A stretch of 64,000 nucleotides of DNA, from positions 62,001-126,000 of the forward strand of contig NZ_JAGGPU010000018.1 in NCBI RefSeq assembly GCF_018613605.1, read 5' to 3'. The notes under the pieces are model-generated. The model saw nothing but the letters and a program-made list of their open reading frames with translations. It was not told where the DNA came from and ran no database searches. Both the position numbers and the translations under genes were made by a program. Source of the DNA: Pedobacter sp. ISL-64. GTDB lineage: Bacteria; Bacteroidota; Bacteroidia; Sphingobacteriales; Sphingobacteriaceae. Of the stretch, positions 9,911 to 18,330 are shown piece by piece; position 1 is the stretch's first letter; each line of letters starts with the position of its first letter.

Positions 9911-11098
9911 ATGTATAAAACATTACAACCTGTTCTTCAGAAAGAACTTGAAGAAATCGAAAACGCTGGATTATTTAAACGCGAAAGAATTATTATTACC
10001 CCTCAGGGTGCCGACATTAAAGTAAGTGGCGGTGCTGAAGTAGTTAACTTTTGCGCAAATAATTATTTAGGGCTCTCTTCTCATCCAAAGGTGATAGAAG
10101 CGGCTAAAAAAGCGATCGACGATCATGGTTATGGAATGTCTTCGGTACGTTTTATCTGTGGCACACAAGATGTACACAAAGAATTGGAAGCTAAAATTTC
10201 TAAATTTTTAGGTACAGAAGATACCATTTTGTATGCTGCTGCATTTGATGCCAATGGCGGTGTTTTTGAGCCATTATTTAATGCAGAAGACGCCATTATT
10301 TCTGATGAATTAAATCATGCATCAATTATCGACGGTGTTCGGTTGTGTAAAGCACAACGTTTTCGTTATAAAAATGCAGATATGGAAGATCTGGAAAAAC
10401 AGTTGATTGCTGCCAAAGATTGCAGACATAGAATCATTGTTACCGATGGTGCCTTCTCTATGGATGGATCGGTTGCTCCGCTGGATAAAATTGCAGATCT
10501 GGCCGATAAATATGAGGCCTTGATTATGATCGATGAATCGCACTGTACAGGTTTTATCGGTAAAAATGGCCGCGGAACACACGAACACTTCAGCGTAATG
10601 GATCGTATCGATATCATTACCGGTACTTTAGGTAAAGCTTTAGGTGGTGCATCTGGCGGTTTTACTTCAGGTAAAAAAGAAATCGTTGATATGTTACGTC
10701 AACGTTCACGTCCTTATTTGTTCTCTAATACCTTAGCACCAGCAATTGCAGGTGCATCTATCGCAGTATTAGATATGTTAAGTGAAACCACGTCGTTAAG
10801 AGATAAATTAGAAAATAATACGAAGTATTTCCGTGAAAAAATGACTGCAGCTGGTTTCGATATTAAACCAGGTTTCCATCCAATTGTTCCGGTAATGTTG
10901 TACGATGCAAAAATTGCACAACAATTTGCTGCTAAAATGTTAGAAGAAGGTATTTATGTAATCGGGTTCTTTTATCCTGTTGTGCCTCAAGGTAAAGCGA
11001 GAATCCGTGTACAATTATCAGCCGGACATGAGCAACATCACTTAGATAAAGCGATTGCCGCATTTACTAAGGTAGGAAAAGAATTGGGTGTAATTTAA
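9911..11098 (+). CDS. kbl: Glycine C-acetyltransferase (2-amino-3-ketobutyrate CoA ligase)
   Basis: A 395-residue PLP-dependent alpha-oxoamine synthase. The enzyme joins glycine and acetyl-CoA, or in the degradative direction splits 2-amino-3-ketobutyrate made from threonine. Visible features are SDELNHASIIDG (His136, stacks on PLP), IMIDESHCTGF (Asp208) and TGTLGKALGGASGG with the PLP lysine at Lys242. The N-terminus (LQPVLQKELEEIENAGLFKRER) is typical of Kbl rather than of serine palmitoyltransferase or BioF, though these relatives share the fold. No threonine dehydrogenase lies next to it. The gene is closed by a perfect 42 bp palindrome. Confidence 0.92.
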   Translation: MYKTLQPVLQKELEEIENAGLFKRERIIITPQGADIKVSGGAEVVNFCANNYLGLSSHPKVIEAAKKAIDDHGYGMSSVRFICGTQDVHKELEAKISKFLGTEDTILYAAAFDANGGVFEPLFNAEDAIISDELNHASIIDGVRLCKAQRFRYKNADMEDLEKQLIAAKDCRHRIIVTDGAFSMDGSVAPLDKIADLADKYEALIMIDESHCTGFIGKNGRGTHEHFSVMDRIDIITGTLGKALGGASGGFTSGKKEIVDMLRQRSRPYLFSNTLAPAIAGASIAVLDMLSETTSLRDKLENNTKYFREKMTAAGFDIKPGFHPIVPVMLYDAKIAQQFAAKMLEEGIYVIGFFYPVVPQGKARIRVQLSAGHEQHHLDKAIAAFTKVGKELGVI

Positions 11099-11112
11099 AA
11101 CCTATATATCTA

Positions 11113-11154
11113 CGATAACTATAAAAGCCGCTTAAGCGGCTTTTATAGTTATCG
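11113..11154 (+). terminator. Perfect 42 bp palindrome, terminator of kbl
   Basis: The two 21-base arms are exact reverse complements, centred on CTTAAG between 11133 and 11134, with a GC-rich core (AGCCGC/GCGGCT) and outer AT-rich arms. It begins 14 bases after the kbl stop. The TTTTATAG segment after the core would act as the U-rich tract, so it would work as a rho-independent terminator in either direction. Confidence 0.8.
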
Positions 11155-11231
11155 GTTCATTTTCTTTTATAATGGTATTGTAAACAGATTATTTGAACTC
11201 ATTACCCCTAAAATTATTGGATAATTTGCCG

Positions 11232-11239
11232 TATATTTG
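11232..11239 (+). promoter_or_regulatory. -7 element abutting pheS start
   Basis: TATATTTG lies only 5 bases before the pheS ATG. If used, the transcript would start at or next to the start codon. No spaced TTTG -33 box is visible, so it could be coincidental. Confidence 0.45.
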
Positions 11240-11244
11240 AAGCC

Positions 11245-12285
11245 ATGTTACAGGACAAAATAACACAATATACCGATAAAATTAATGCTTTCGTAACTGA
11301 AAAAGCAGACGAGTTAGAGCAATTCCGCATCAAATATTTAGGAAGTAAAGGCGTAATCAAAGAGATTTTCGACGAATTCAAATCTGTTTCTGTTGAAGAA
11401 AAAAGATCGTTAGGTAAAGTTTTAAATGAGTTTAAGCAACTTGCCGAATCAAAATACCTCACCTTAAAAGAATCTACGGAAAGTGCTGAGGTGAAAACTG
11501 AAAACGCGCAACAGGATTTAACTTTACCCGGTGAAGGTTTCGAGATTGGCTCACGCCATCCTTTAGCTTTAGTGCGCCGTGAAATTGTAGAGATTTTTGC
11601 TAAACTTGGTTTTACAGTAGCAGAAGGTCCTGAAATTGAAGATGATTGGCATAACTTCTCTGCACTGAACTTCCCCGAAGAGCATCCTGCAAGAGATATG
11701 CAAGATACTTTCTTCATAAAAAAGGGTGGAGAAAAAGGCGATATCGCACTGCGTACGCATACTTCTTCCGTTCAGGTACGCATGATGGAGCAGGGCCAAC
11801 CGCCGTTCAGGGCAATTATGCCAGGCCGCGTTTACCGTAACGAGGCTATTTCTGCACGTGCACACTGCTTTTTTCATCAGGTAGAAGGTTTGTATGTTGA
11901 TGAAAATGTTTCATTTGCCGATTTAAAGCAAACTTTATTTTATTTCGTTCAGGAATTATACGGAGAAGGTACAAAAGTGCGTTTCCGTCCATCATATTTT
12001 CCTTTTACAGAGCCATCTGCAGAGATGGATATTTCATGTACCATTTGTAAAGGAGCAGGTTGCCAATTTTGTAAATACAGCGGTTGGGTAGAGATTTTGG
12101 GCTGCGGTATGGTAGATCCCAATGTTTTGGAAAATTGTGGTATCGATTCGAAAAAATACAGCGGTTTTGCATTTGGAATGGGAATAGAACGTATTACCAA
12201 CCTGAAATACGAAATTAAAGATCTGCGTTTGTTCTCTGAAAACGATGTACGTTTCTTGAAGCAATTTAAATCTGCTTTAATTTAA
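11245..12285 (+). CDS. pheS: Phenylalanyl-tRNA synthetase alpha subunit
   Basis: A 346-residue catalytic subunit of the alpha2beta2 enzyme that charges tRNA-Phe. The N-terminal helical arm (about 1-90) is followed by the class II core: LRTHTSSVQVRMM, motif 2 region FRAIMPGRVYRNEAISARAH with FFHQVEGL, and motif 3 GFAFGMGIERITNLKY near the end. The cysteine-containing CTICKGAGCQFCKYSGW segment is usual in this subfamily. The beta subunit pheT is not adjacent. The stop codon overlaps the start of the next gene (TAATG), so the lipoprotein and TetR genes downstream are probably co-transcribed. Confidence 0.96.
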   Translation: MLQDKITQYTDKINAFVTEKADELEQFRIKYLGSKGVIKEIFDEFKSVSVEEKRSLGKVLNEFKQLAESKYLTLKESTESAEVKTENAQQDLTLPGEGFEIGSRHPLALVRREIVEIFAKLGFTVAEGPEIEDDWHNFSALNFPEEHPARDMQDTFFIKKGGEKGDIALRTHTSSVQVRMMEQGQPPFRAIMPGRVYRNEAISARAHCFFHQVEGLYVDENVSFADLKQTLFYFVQELYGEGTKVRFRPSYFPFTEPSAEMDISCTICKGAGCQFCKYSGWVEILGCGMVDPNVLENCGIDSKKYSGFAFGMGIERITNLKYEIKDLRLFSENDVRFLKQFKSALI

Positions 12286-12695
12286 TGATGAAGTATTTAT
12301 ATAGCATATTGTTTGTACTCTTGATTGCCACAGCTTGTGGTAAAGATGAAGGTTACATTCCTGATGTGCCGGTAAATTATAATGTAACACTTCAAGAGTT
12401 TTCCATTAAACAAAAAGATAATGTTATGTTAGTTGATGACCGGGGTGTTGGCGGTTTAATTATTGTGAGGATATCATCCAACAATTATGTCGTATTTGAT
12501 CGTTGCAGTACCGTAAATCCAGAGAAAATTTGTAAAGTAGTGCCTGATGACAGTGGGTTTACCGCAACCGATCCATGTTCGGGCGCAAAATTTTCACTGC
12601 TTGACGGAAGTCCACAAAAGGCACCCGCCGAAAGAAGCTTAAAAGCATACAATATTTCGTTGCAGGGCAATACACTATTACACGTAAGCAATTAA
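12285..12695 (+). CDS. Rieske-like lipoprotein lacking the histidine ligands
   Basis: A 136-residue lipoprotein with signal peptide and lipobox LIATAC (Cys18). The mature part resembles a small Rieske fold: VVFDRCSTVNPEKIC (Cys74, Cys83) would be the first ligand loop, and DPCSGAKFSLLDGSP (Cys98) the second. A true Rieske centre needs C-x-H and C-x-x-H; here the His positions are replaced (C-S-T and C-S-G), so a 2Fe-2S cluster is unlikely. The assignment rests on loop spacing and the C-x-G-x-x-F-x-x-x-x-G pattern and is inference. It overlaps pheS by one base and is followed one base later by a TetR regulator. Confidence 0.7.
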   Translation: MMKYLYSILFVLLIATACGKDEGYIPDVPVNYNVTLQEFSIKQKDNVMLVDDRGVGGLIIVRISSNNYVVFDRCSTVNPEKICKVVPDDSGFTATDPCSGAKFSLLDGSPQKAPAERSLKAYNISLQGNTLLHVSN

Positions 12696-12696
12696 A

Positions 12697-13272
12697 ATGG
12701 AAGCTGAAAAAATAAAAGAAACAGTAAAAAAGGCTGCCAAAGAACTATTTAGAAAATACGGTTATCATAAAACCAGTGTAAACGAAATTGCTAAAAAGGC
12801 GCGTATTGCCAAAGCAACAATTTACAAATATTTCGAAAGTAAAGAACAGGTGCTGGATAGTATCCTAATGGATTACCTTGATCAGAATCTTCACGAAATC
12901 CTGCATAATAAATTAAGCTATGCATCAGAAGAAGAACATTTAAAAGCATTGGTGATGAAAACCAGCCGTTTATCTTTTACGGCGTGTAACGAATTTATCG
13001 GGTGGGATTTTGTTCGTGAAAATGCAAACTCACAGGAATTCTTAAAACATTTGTCAGATCAGCTTGAAGCTTTATTATTAGCTGCTTACCTGCAATTGGA
13101 TAACTTTAAGAATAATCCTGCCAGAAGAGAAGGATTGGCCTTTCTGCTAAAAGCCAGTAAGAGCATAGTGTTTTCATTTGCATTTACCTCTGTTAGCGAT
13201 TCTGACGTTCGTAAGAACTTTGTAAGTTTCCAGAAAGAAATATTGCCATTTTTGGTAAAAGCCGCACTTTAA
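12697..13272 (+). CDS. TetR/AcrR-family transcriptional regulator
   Basis: A 191-residue one-component repressor type protein. The N-terminal DNA-binding domain (about 8-55) has the classic TetR pattern: AAKELFRKYGYHKTSVNEIA, then AKATIYKYFESKEQVLDSI. The remaining helices form a ligand/dimer domain that I cannot assign. It starts one base after the lipoprotein stop, so it likely shares the pheS transcript. Its targets are unknown; no transporter is adjacent. Confidence 0.9.
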   Translation: MEAEKIKETVKKAAKELFRKYGYHKTSVNEIAKKARIAKATIYKYFESKEQVLDSILMDYLDQNLHEILHNKLSYASEEEHLKALVMKTSRLSFTACNEFIGWDFVRENANSQEFLKHLSDQLEALLLAAYLQLDNFKNNPARREGLAFLLKASKSIVFSFAFTSVSDSDVRKNFVSFQKEILPFLVKAAL

Positions 13273-13296
13273 ATCCATTAATTTGTATAAGGCGAT

Positions 13297-13362
13297 CGTC
13301 ATGCTGAATTTATTTCAGCATCTTTCTTGCAATATAGACCCAGAAATAAATTCAGGGTGACG
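13297..13362. repeat. Dispersed CGTC...GACG hairpin repeat between convergent genes
   Basis: CGTCATGCTGAATTTATTTC (13297-13316) pairs with GAAATAAATTCAGGGTGACG (13343-13362) with two mismatches. It sits between the TetR gene (+) and the gene at 13528 (-) and could stop transcription from both sides. Close relatives lie at 57414 and 58442. Confidence 0.7.
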
Positions 13363-13527
13363 ACTCTCGGTCATAACACCACAATATGATCTTAGCATCC
13401 CGCTAAGACACTAAAAAATAAACTTATTGGTATGTCGTAACTCGACGCGACCACCAGAAAAAAATAAAAAGCGAACAAACGCAGAAGTCCGTGTTTATCT
13501 GTGTGTACCTGTGGTTAAAAATTCGAC

Positions 13528-14211
13528 TTATTGATTGTAATAATCTTTCATCTTAAATTTTTGCACAGTTCTTTTTATTTTTCCATCAACAAGTTTTTGC
13601 ATAATCACCGTAACATTATCTGCAATACTCGAATCTTCAATTACCGATGAATCTTCGTAAAGCACATTTTTAGTATCATATTTATAATTGATGGTTTTGT
13701 CAAAACAGCATCCATCTTTTTGATGAATAGAAACCTGCTTTGTTTTTTTATCAATATCGAACATGCCCAGGTTTTCGCTTGCCATTTTAGTAAGTTCTTT
13801 ATTCAGTAGAAACTTGTTTTCTTTTGATGATAAATAAATGTTGTAAGATGGACTGGCATAAGCGCCATTATTACCGTTTCTTATCGCAATATCTTCAGAG
13901 CCGTCAAAATTAAAATCACCAAAAATTAGAGGTGTTTGGTATTTGCCCAGATCGAGCCATCCAAGTTTGGCATTCTGGGTTTCAGTTAAGCCAAAATCCA
14001 AATCTTCAGAATGGAAGGTGTCTACTTCTCTATCTGTGGCCTTATCGTAAATAATAATTGTAGCTTTTCCGCTACAAGCATTACCTTCGCATTTATCAAC
14101 AAAAATTTTGGCCTTGTATTGGTCAGAGCTGTTATTAGCTAAGAATTTAAACTGTGCTTTTGAAGTATTGGCAATCAATAAAATACTGCAAAAGATAATC
14201 AAGCTTTTCAT
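13528..14211 (-). CDS. Secreted XAC2610-like protein with Asp-rich loop
   Basis: A 227-residue exported protein of unknown function. The signal peptide is MKSLIIFCSILLIANTSKAQ. The middle holds LIFGDFNFDGSEDIAIRNGN, an aspartate-rich loop of the FG-GAP/calcium-binding kind also seen in XAC2610-related proteins. A CC pair (GCCFDK) and CEGNACSG suggest disulfides. It stands alone between a Fic gene upstream and the convergent TetR gene. The family name is my best guess; no activity can be read from the sequence. Confidence 0.6.
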   Translation of the reverse strand: MKSLIIFCSILLIANTSKAQFKFLANNSSDQYKAKIFVDKCEGNACSGKATIIIYDKATDREVDTFHSEDLDFGLTETQNAKLGWLDLGKYQTPLIFGDFNFDGSEDIAIRNGNNGAYASPSYNIYLSSKENKFLLNKELTKMASENLGMFDIDKKTKQVSIHQKDGCCFDKTINYKYDTKNVLYEDSSVIEDSSIADNVTVIMQKLVDGKIKRTVQKFKMKDYYNQ

Positions 14212-14266
14212 TAAATGTTTTTCGGTAAAATTACATCAATATCAGTCTGTAAAAAGTTAAAAAAGG

Positions 14267-15229
14267 TTAACGTTTTCTTTTTCGTGTTTTGATATAGCTT
14301 TGAACTGCCGATTTTGTGGTAAGCCAATCTCTACCTTCTTTGTAAGCATCTATTTTACCCTGCCTCGCTAACAAACTCACGTACTCTTGTCCATATGGAA
14401 CATCAGGTTCTGAAACAATATGCGATATTAGTTCGTAATCTCCGTAGGTGTTTCCTGGCAATGCATTTATATAGATGTTTAACGAGCGCTCCAGGGCCTG
14501 CAACATTAACAAACAAAGCTTATGGTAATTGCCCTTGTTGGCTTGGTTAAGTGCTTCGTAGTATTTCTTTCTGTCGTTTTTGAGGATAATAGCTGGTGGG
14601 AAGCCTTTGCGCATGAGCAGTAAATTCATGGCAAGCCTCACCGTACGGCCATTTCCATCAAAAAAAGGATGAATCCAAACCAATTTATGATGAAAAATGG
14701 TAGACAGTAAAATGTCATTTAAGCCTAAAGGATTATCATTAACGAAGCCAACTAATTCATCCAATAGATCAGAAACTTTGTTAGCGTTGGGCGGGGTAAA
14801 ATTTGCACCAACAATACGAACACCGCCGTTTCTTAGACGGCCTGCATAATCATCTTCAATGCTCCTGAGCACTAAGCCATGAAGCGACAAAATATCGATA
14901 TTTCTAAGCGCGTAGTTCTTATTGACTATGGTATAGAGGTAATCGATGGCTTTTTCGTGGTTATAGGCTTCAAAATGCTCTCTCAGTGATTTCCCTTTAA
15001 CGGTCATACCTTCCTGTAAAACCATTTGGGTTTCTTTGAGGCTTAAAGTGTTTCCTTCTATGCTATTGGAGTTGTAAGTCCATTCTAAGGTGAGGTCTTC
15101 TTTGATACGGTGTAGCGCGCTATTAGGCAGTGGCCTTGAGGTTTCCAGCCTGGCCTTTTTTTCGTACAACCTATCTAATTGAGGTAGTAGTTCTTCTAAA
15201 TTGCTTAAATCGAATTCCCACACACCCAA
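14267..15229 (-). CDS. Fic-domain protein with N-terminal inhibitory motif
   Basis: A Fic protein, a family that transfers AMP (or other phosphate-linked groups) to target proteins. The core motif is HPFFDGNGRTVR with catalytic His187, preceded by the flap region. An N-terminal S-x-x-x-E-G motif (SNSIEG, Ser54 to Gly59, Glu58) matches the autoinhibitory helix of class II Fic proteins. After the core come helices and a C-terminal segment (about 265-320) that looks like a small winged helix. The full frame opens at TTG (15229); no ATG occurs before Met69, which would remove the inhibitory motif. GTG at 15223 or TTG at 15169 are alternatives. The target is unknown. Confidence 0.88.
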   Translation of the reverse strand: MGVWEFDLSNLEELLPQLDRLYEKKARLETSRPLPNSALHRIKEDLTLEWTYNSNSIEGNTLSLKETQMVLQEGMTVKGKSLREHFEAYNHEKAIDYLYTIVNKNYALRNIDILSLHGLVLRSIEDDYAGRLRNGGVRIVGANFTPPNANKVSDLLDELVGFVNDNPLGLNDILLSTIFHHKLVWIHPFFDGNGRTVRLAMNLLLMRKGFPPAIILKNDRKKYYEALNQANKGNYHKLCLLMLQALERSLNIYINALPGNTYGDYELISHIVSEPDVPYGQEYVSLLARQGKIDAYKEGRDWLTTKSAVQSYIKTRKRKR

Positions 15230-15234
15230 ATATA
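15227..15234 (-). promoter_or_regulatory. -7-like element at the Fic gene start
   Basis: The minus strand reads TATATTTG, overlapping the possible TTG start at 15229. If it is the real promoter, translation must begin further in, at GTG 15223 or TTG 15169. This helps decide the start only weakly. Confidence 0.35.
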
Positions 15235-15336
15235 ATAAATATCGGTTGGATATAAAAATTTACTTATCCGATATTAAAGATTTTATCCAAAAAATGATAG
15301 CAGATTTGCTACCATTTAAAAACCTTCTTTATTTAA

Positions 15337-16458
15337 TTATTCCCATTTAAATACTTTTACCGCAACGGCATAAATACCAATGCCCCAAAGTAATAGGATC
15401 ATAATTTGGAATTTAACGTCCCACAAACCTAACCCTTCAAAAGCTACTTTGCGCATGGCATCGTTTAAATAGGTGAGTGGTAAGGCTCTGCTAATCGGCT
15501 GTAACCAACTTGGGAAAGCCTCAATGGAAAAGAATGTTCCCGATAATAAAAACTGTGGCAGGGTAATAATGTTTGATATTGGAGGTACCATACTTTCGCT
15601 TTTGGCAATGCCTGAAATGATAAAACCAAAGCCCATAAAAACAATCACACCAAGTGTAGCCAGCATGAGCATATTGACGACGGTGAGCGCACCATGGACC
15701 AGTGTAAAGCCAAAAAAGAAATGACCTATCAAAATGATAAACAACGCACCAATTAAGGCAAAACCAATGCGGGCAATACCTTCGCCGATTACAATGCTTG
15801 AACGCCTTACTGGTGTTGCAAAAAAGCGTTTAATAACCAGGGTTTGGCGCAGACTTAAAAAAACGAATGCAGTTCCGAAAACACCCGTGCTTAATAGCGA
15901 GAAACCTAACTGCCCAGGAAGTATAAAATCGATGGTTTTATATTCACGGCCTGTAATGGTGCTTTCTTTTATTTCTGCTACTGTTGGTTTTAATGTTTTA
16001 TCGTAAAAAATATTGTTTAAAACCGATTTTAAAATCCCGCCTTTATCTCTTGATGCGGAGGTGTAAACTACGTTGACCGAATAAGCAGCTGAATTGACTT
16101 TTCTGTGAACATCAATCATGGCATCAACATTGCCTTTTTCTAACAGTTTATCAAACTCAGCTTTCGATTTATCTTTAACCAGGCGGATCATTCCTGTTTT
16201 TTCCAACATGCCCATTACCGGGTTGTTTACATCAGCGCCTGGTGTTACTCCCACATCGATGCGTGTTCCTCCACCACCTAAAAATCCGAAGACTAAAATA
16301 AATATCAAAGGAAAAGCAAGCGTAAATACCACTGCCGATGGGCTCCGCATAATTGACCGGAAACTCGCTTTGGCAAGGGCAAGGGTTGCTGTAAGGTTAT
16401 TGTAACCCCCAGCCCCTGAAGGGGAGTCTGAATTTCTTTCGTGTATATCTTTTTGCAT
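15337..16458 (-). CDS. ABC-2 type transporter permease
   Basis: A 373-residue permease of the ABC-2 exporter class. It has an N-terminal membrane helix (about 40-60, AVVFTLAFPLIFILVFGFLG), a soluble extracytoplasmic segment (about 65-175), and five or so helices in the C-terminal half with the ABC-2 region QLGFSLLSTGVFGTAFVFLS and LPLTYLNDAMRKVAF. It pairs with the ATPase encoded just upstream (16534-17298), with a 75-base gap. Residues about 8-22 (RNSDSPSGAGGYNNL) are encoded by a repeat-like segment and look like a recent addition. The exported substrate is unknown. Confidence 0.88.
   Translation of the reverse strand: MQKDIHERNSDSPSGAGGYNNLTATLALAKASFRSIMRSPSAVVFTLAFPLIFILVFGFLGGGGTRIDVGVTPGADVNNPVMGMLEKTGMIRLVKDKSKAEFDKLLEKGNVDAMIDVHRKVNSAAYSVNVVYTSASRDKGGILKSVLNNIFYDKTLKPTVAEIKESTITGREYKTIDFILPGQLGFSLLSTGVFGTAFVFLSLRQTLVIKRFFATPVRRSSIVIGEGIARIGFALIGALFIILIGHFFFGFTLVHGALTVVNMLMLATLGVIVFMGFGFIISGIAKSESMVPPISNIITLPQFLLSGTFFSIEAFPSWLQPISRALPLTYLNDAMRKVAFEGLGLWDVKFQIMILLLWGIGIYAVAVKVFKWE
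16386..16435. repeat. Repeat phrase inside the ABC permease N-terminus
   Basis: TAACCCCCAGCCCCTGAAGG followed by GGAGTC belongs to a C/G-rich phrase seen in many Bacteroidota intergenic regions. A related copy, CTCCCCTTTAGGGGGTGGGG, lies in the gap at 16511-16532. The first copy falls inside the reading frame. Confidence 0.5.
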
Positions 16459-16504
16459 ATTAGTTCTGCTGGATTTTGTTTTTTAAAAAATGTATTAGCA
16501 CTAG

Positions 16505-16535
16505 TTTAAAGCTCCCCTTTAGGGGGTGGGGGCTT
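16505..16535. repeat. C/G-rich repeat phrase between ABC genes
   Basis: Contains CTCCCC-TTTA-GGGGG, able to form a short hairpin between the ATPase and permease genes. It may lower permease expression or stabilise the upstream message; that is inference. Confidence 0.5.
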
Positions 16536-17298
16536 ATTCTCTCCATTCCTGGCCGGTAAGGTTGATGAAAACATCTTCCAGATTGGCCTTTTTAACCTCT
16601 TTTTTGCGCTCAAAACCACTGCTCACTAATTTATCTATTAAATTATCAGGAGTATCCAGCGCGATAATCTGTCCGCGTTCTACAAAAGCAACGCGATCGC
16701 AAAGTTGTTCAGCCTCGTCCATATAGTGGGTGGTGATTACAACGGTGGTGCCTGCATTACGGATTTCTGTAATCAGATCCCAGAGATTTCTTCTGGCCTG
16801 TGGGTCTAAGCCTGTAGTGGGCTCATCCAAAAAAATAATTTTGGGTTGGTTGATTAATGTAGTTGCTATAGAGAAGCGCTGTTTCTGGCCGCCAGAAAGT
16901 GCTTTGTATTTGGCTTTGGCCTTATCCTGAAGGTTTACTTTCTCCAGCATTTCCATCGGTTTGATGCTGGCACCATATAAACCAGCAAAAAGTTCGATCA
17001 GTTCGATAAGATTCAGATTTGGATAATAACCAGCTGCCTGTAGCTGTACACCGATAATCTGTTTAATATCCTGCGGCTGTTTGTCGACAGAAAAGCCATC
17101 AACAATAATTTCGCCCGAGGTTTTATCCCTTAGGGTTTCAATAATTTCGAGGGTAGTGGTTTTTCCGGCGCCATTAGGGCCAAGCAGACCAAAAATCTCA
17201 TGCTCGTAAACTTCAAAGCTAAGCCCTTGAACGGCCACGAAATCATCGTATTTTTTTACCAGGTTTTTAACGCTGATAATGGCTTTTTTTGTTTCCAT
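16534..17298 (-). CDS. ABC transporter ATP-binding protein
   Basis: A 254-residue ATPase driving the ABC-2 permease encoded downstream. The Walker A motif GPNGAGKTT (about 39-47), Q-loop, signature ALSGGQKQRFS and Walker B IIFLDEPTTGLD followed by the His switch VVITTHYMDEAEQL are all intact. The C-terminal segment (VKKANLEDVFINLTGQEWRE) is typical of the drug/multidrug or NatA-like exporter subgroup. The pair forms a simple two-gene exporter. Confidence 0.93.
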   Translation of the reverse strand: METKKAIISVKNLVKKYDDFVAVQGLSFEVYEHEIFGLLGPNGAGKTTTLEIIETLRDKTSGEIIVDGFSVDKQPQDIKQIIGVQLQAAGYYPNLNLIELIELFAGLYGASIKPMEMLEKVNLQDKAKAKYKALSGGQKQRFSIATTLINQPKIIFLDEPTTGLDPQARRNLWDLITEIRNAGTTVVITTHYMDEAEQLCDRVAFVERGQIIALDTPDNLIDKLVSSGFERKKEVKKANLEDVFINLTGQEWRE

Positions 17299-17394
17299 AT
17301 TGCGAATGTAAGCAGCTTTAAATGAATAGAGAATGAATTTGTAGATGGATAACCGAAAATGTCGGTAAAATGATGTTTGTAGTAGGTAAAAACA

Positions 17395-18255
17395 TTAATT
17401 GGTGCTCTTTTTGGTTAAAATGATCACATCGCGATCTATCGAGTCTATTTTATAAGTGTTTTTAGCCGTGTTAAAAGCTTCGCCGAAAACAATTTGATCT
17501 TTTAGAAAACTAAACTTTCCTTTTGTATTTATACTGTCGGTAGGAATAACATACGATTCTCTATAAGTGCGATCGTATTCCATTCTGTGTTTCCAGGGGT
17601 TTTGGTATTCGCGTACCTTTTTCCCCGTAAAGGTTCCATTGGTTTTAAGCGATACCCGGTAGGTAGTTTTTAGATCATATGATTCAGTACTCCACGCGGT
17701 GTCTGGTTTCTTTGTCGCGTTAAATTTATAGATTAACCCATATTGTATTTTCTCTATAAATTCCCTGTTGTTTGTTACTGAATTTTGAAGTCTGAAATTG
17801 GCATTTGTGCCATAGAGGGTGTCTAAGCTTTTATTCGCGACAAATTTCCAGTCCGCATAAATATAATCTTTAGCGTTAAGTACTTCATTTATTCTTTTTA
17901 AGTAAATCGTGTCGATGCTAGCAGTTGCACCCTTTCCCTGTCCGCCACCAAAAGGGTTATGTCCTTCTATTTTGTAACTCAAAAATCCTTCTTTTTTTAT
18001 AATTTCAGAAAAGTGAAGGGGAGGGGCTTCCATCATGAAGATTTCGGATATGAAAAATTTACTATAACGGAGTTCTTTTAAATAAAACTTACCATTTGCA
18101 TCTGTAATGGTTTCGCCCACCTTACAGCCAACAACAGGGTTGTTCTGATAATCCAATATAGTGCCTGTAATTGCTGGCCTCGACAATCTGGAAATACAGG
18201 AGCTGAACAAACACAATGAAACAGCAATACACGCAATAAAAAGGTTTTTCAACAT
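17395..18255 (-). CDS. Lipoprotein with carboxypeptidase-regulatory-like domain
   Basis: A 286-residue lipoprotein with lipobox LFSSC (Cys20). After the anchor there is a short carboxypeptidase-regulatory-like domain (about 27-95; ITGTILDYQNNPVVGCKVGE, then TDANGKFYL). The rest (about 120-286) is a beta-rich region resembling lipocalin-like Bacteroidota proteins (GTNANFRLQNS, GKFSFLKDQIVFGEAF), with no catalytic motif. It sits downstream of carA in the same direction but a terminator separates them. Function unknown. Confidence 0.65.
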   Translation of the reverse strand: MLKNLFIACIAVSLCLFSSCISRLSRPAITGTILDYQNNPVVGCKVGETITDANGKFYLKELRYSKFFISEIFMMEAPPLHFSEIIKKEGFLSYKIEGHNPFGGGQGKGATASIDTIYLKRINEVLNAKDYIYADWKFVANKSLDTLYGTNANFRLQNSVTNNREFIEKIQYGLIYKFNATKKPDTAWSTESYDLKTTYRVSLKTNGTFTGKKVREYQNPWKHRMEYDRTYRESYVIPTDSINTKGKFSFLKDQIVFGEAFNTAKNTYKIDSIDRDVIILTKKSTN

Positions 18256-18270
18256 GTTCTAATTTAAATA

Positions 18271-18304
18271 AAAAAACACTGCCAATACGATTGAGCAGTG
18301 TTTT
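18271..18304 (-). terminator. Terminator of carA
   Basis: On the minus strand AAAACACTGC (18295-18304) pairs perfectly with GCAGTGTTTT (18273-18282) around a 12-base loop, followed by a T run. It begins 26 bases past the carA stop. Confidence 0.8.
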
Positions 18305-18330
18305 AATGCTTTAATAAAAAGACTTGTAGT

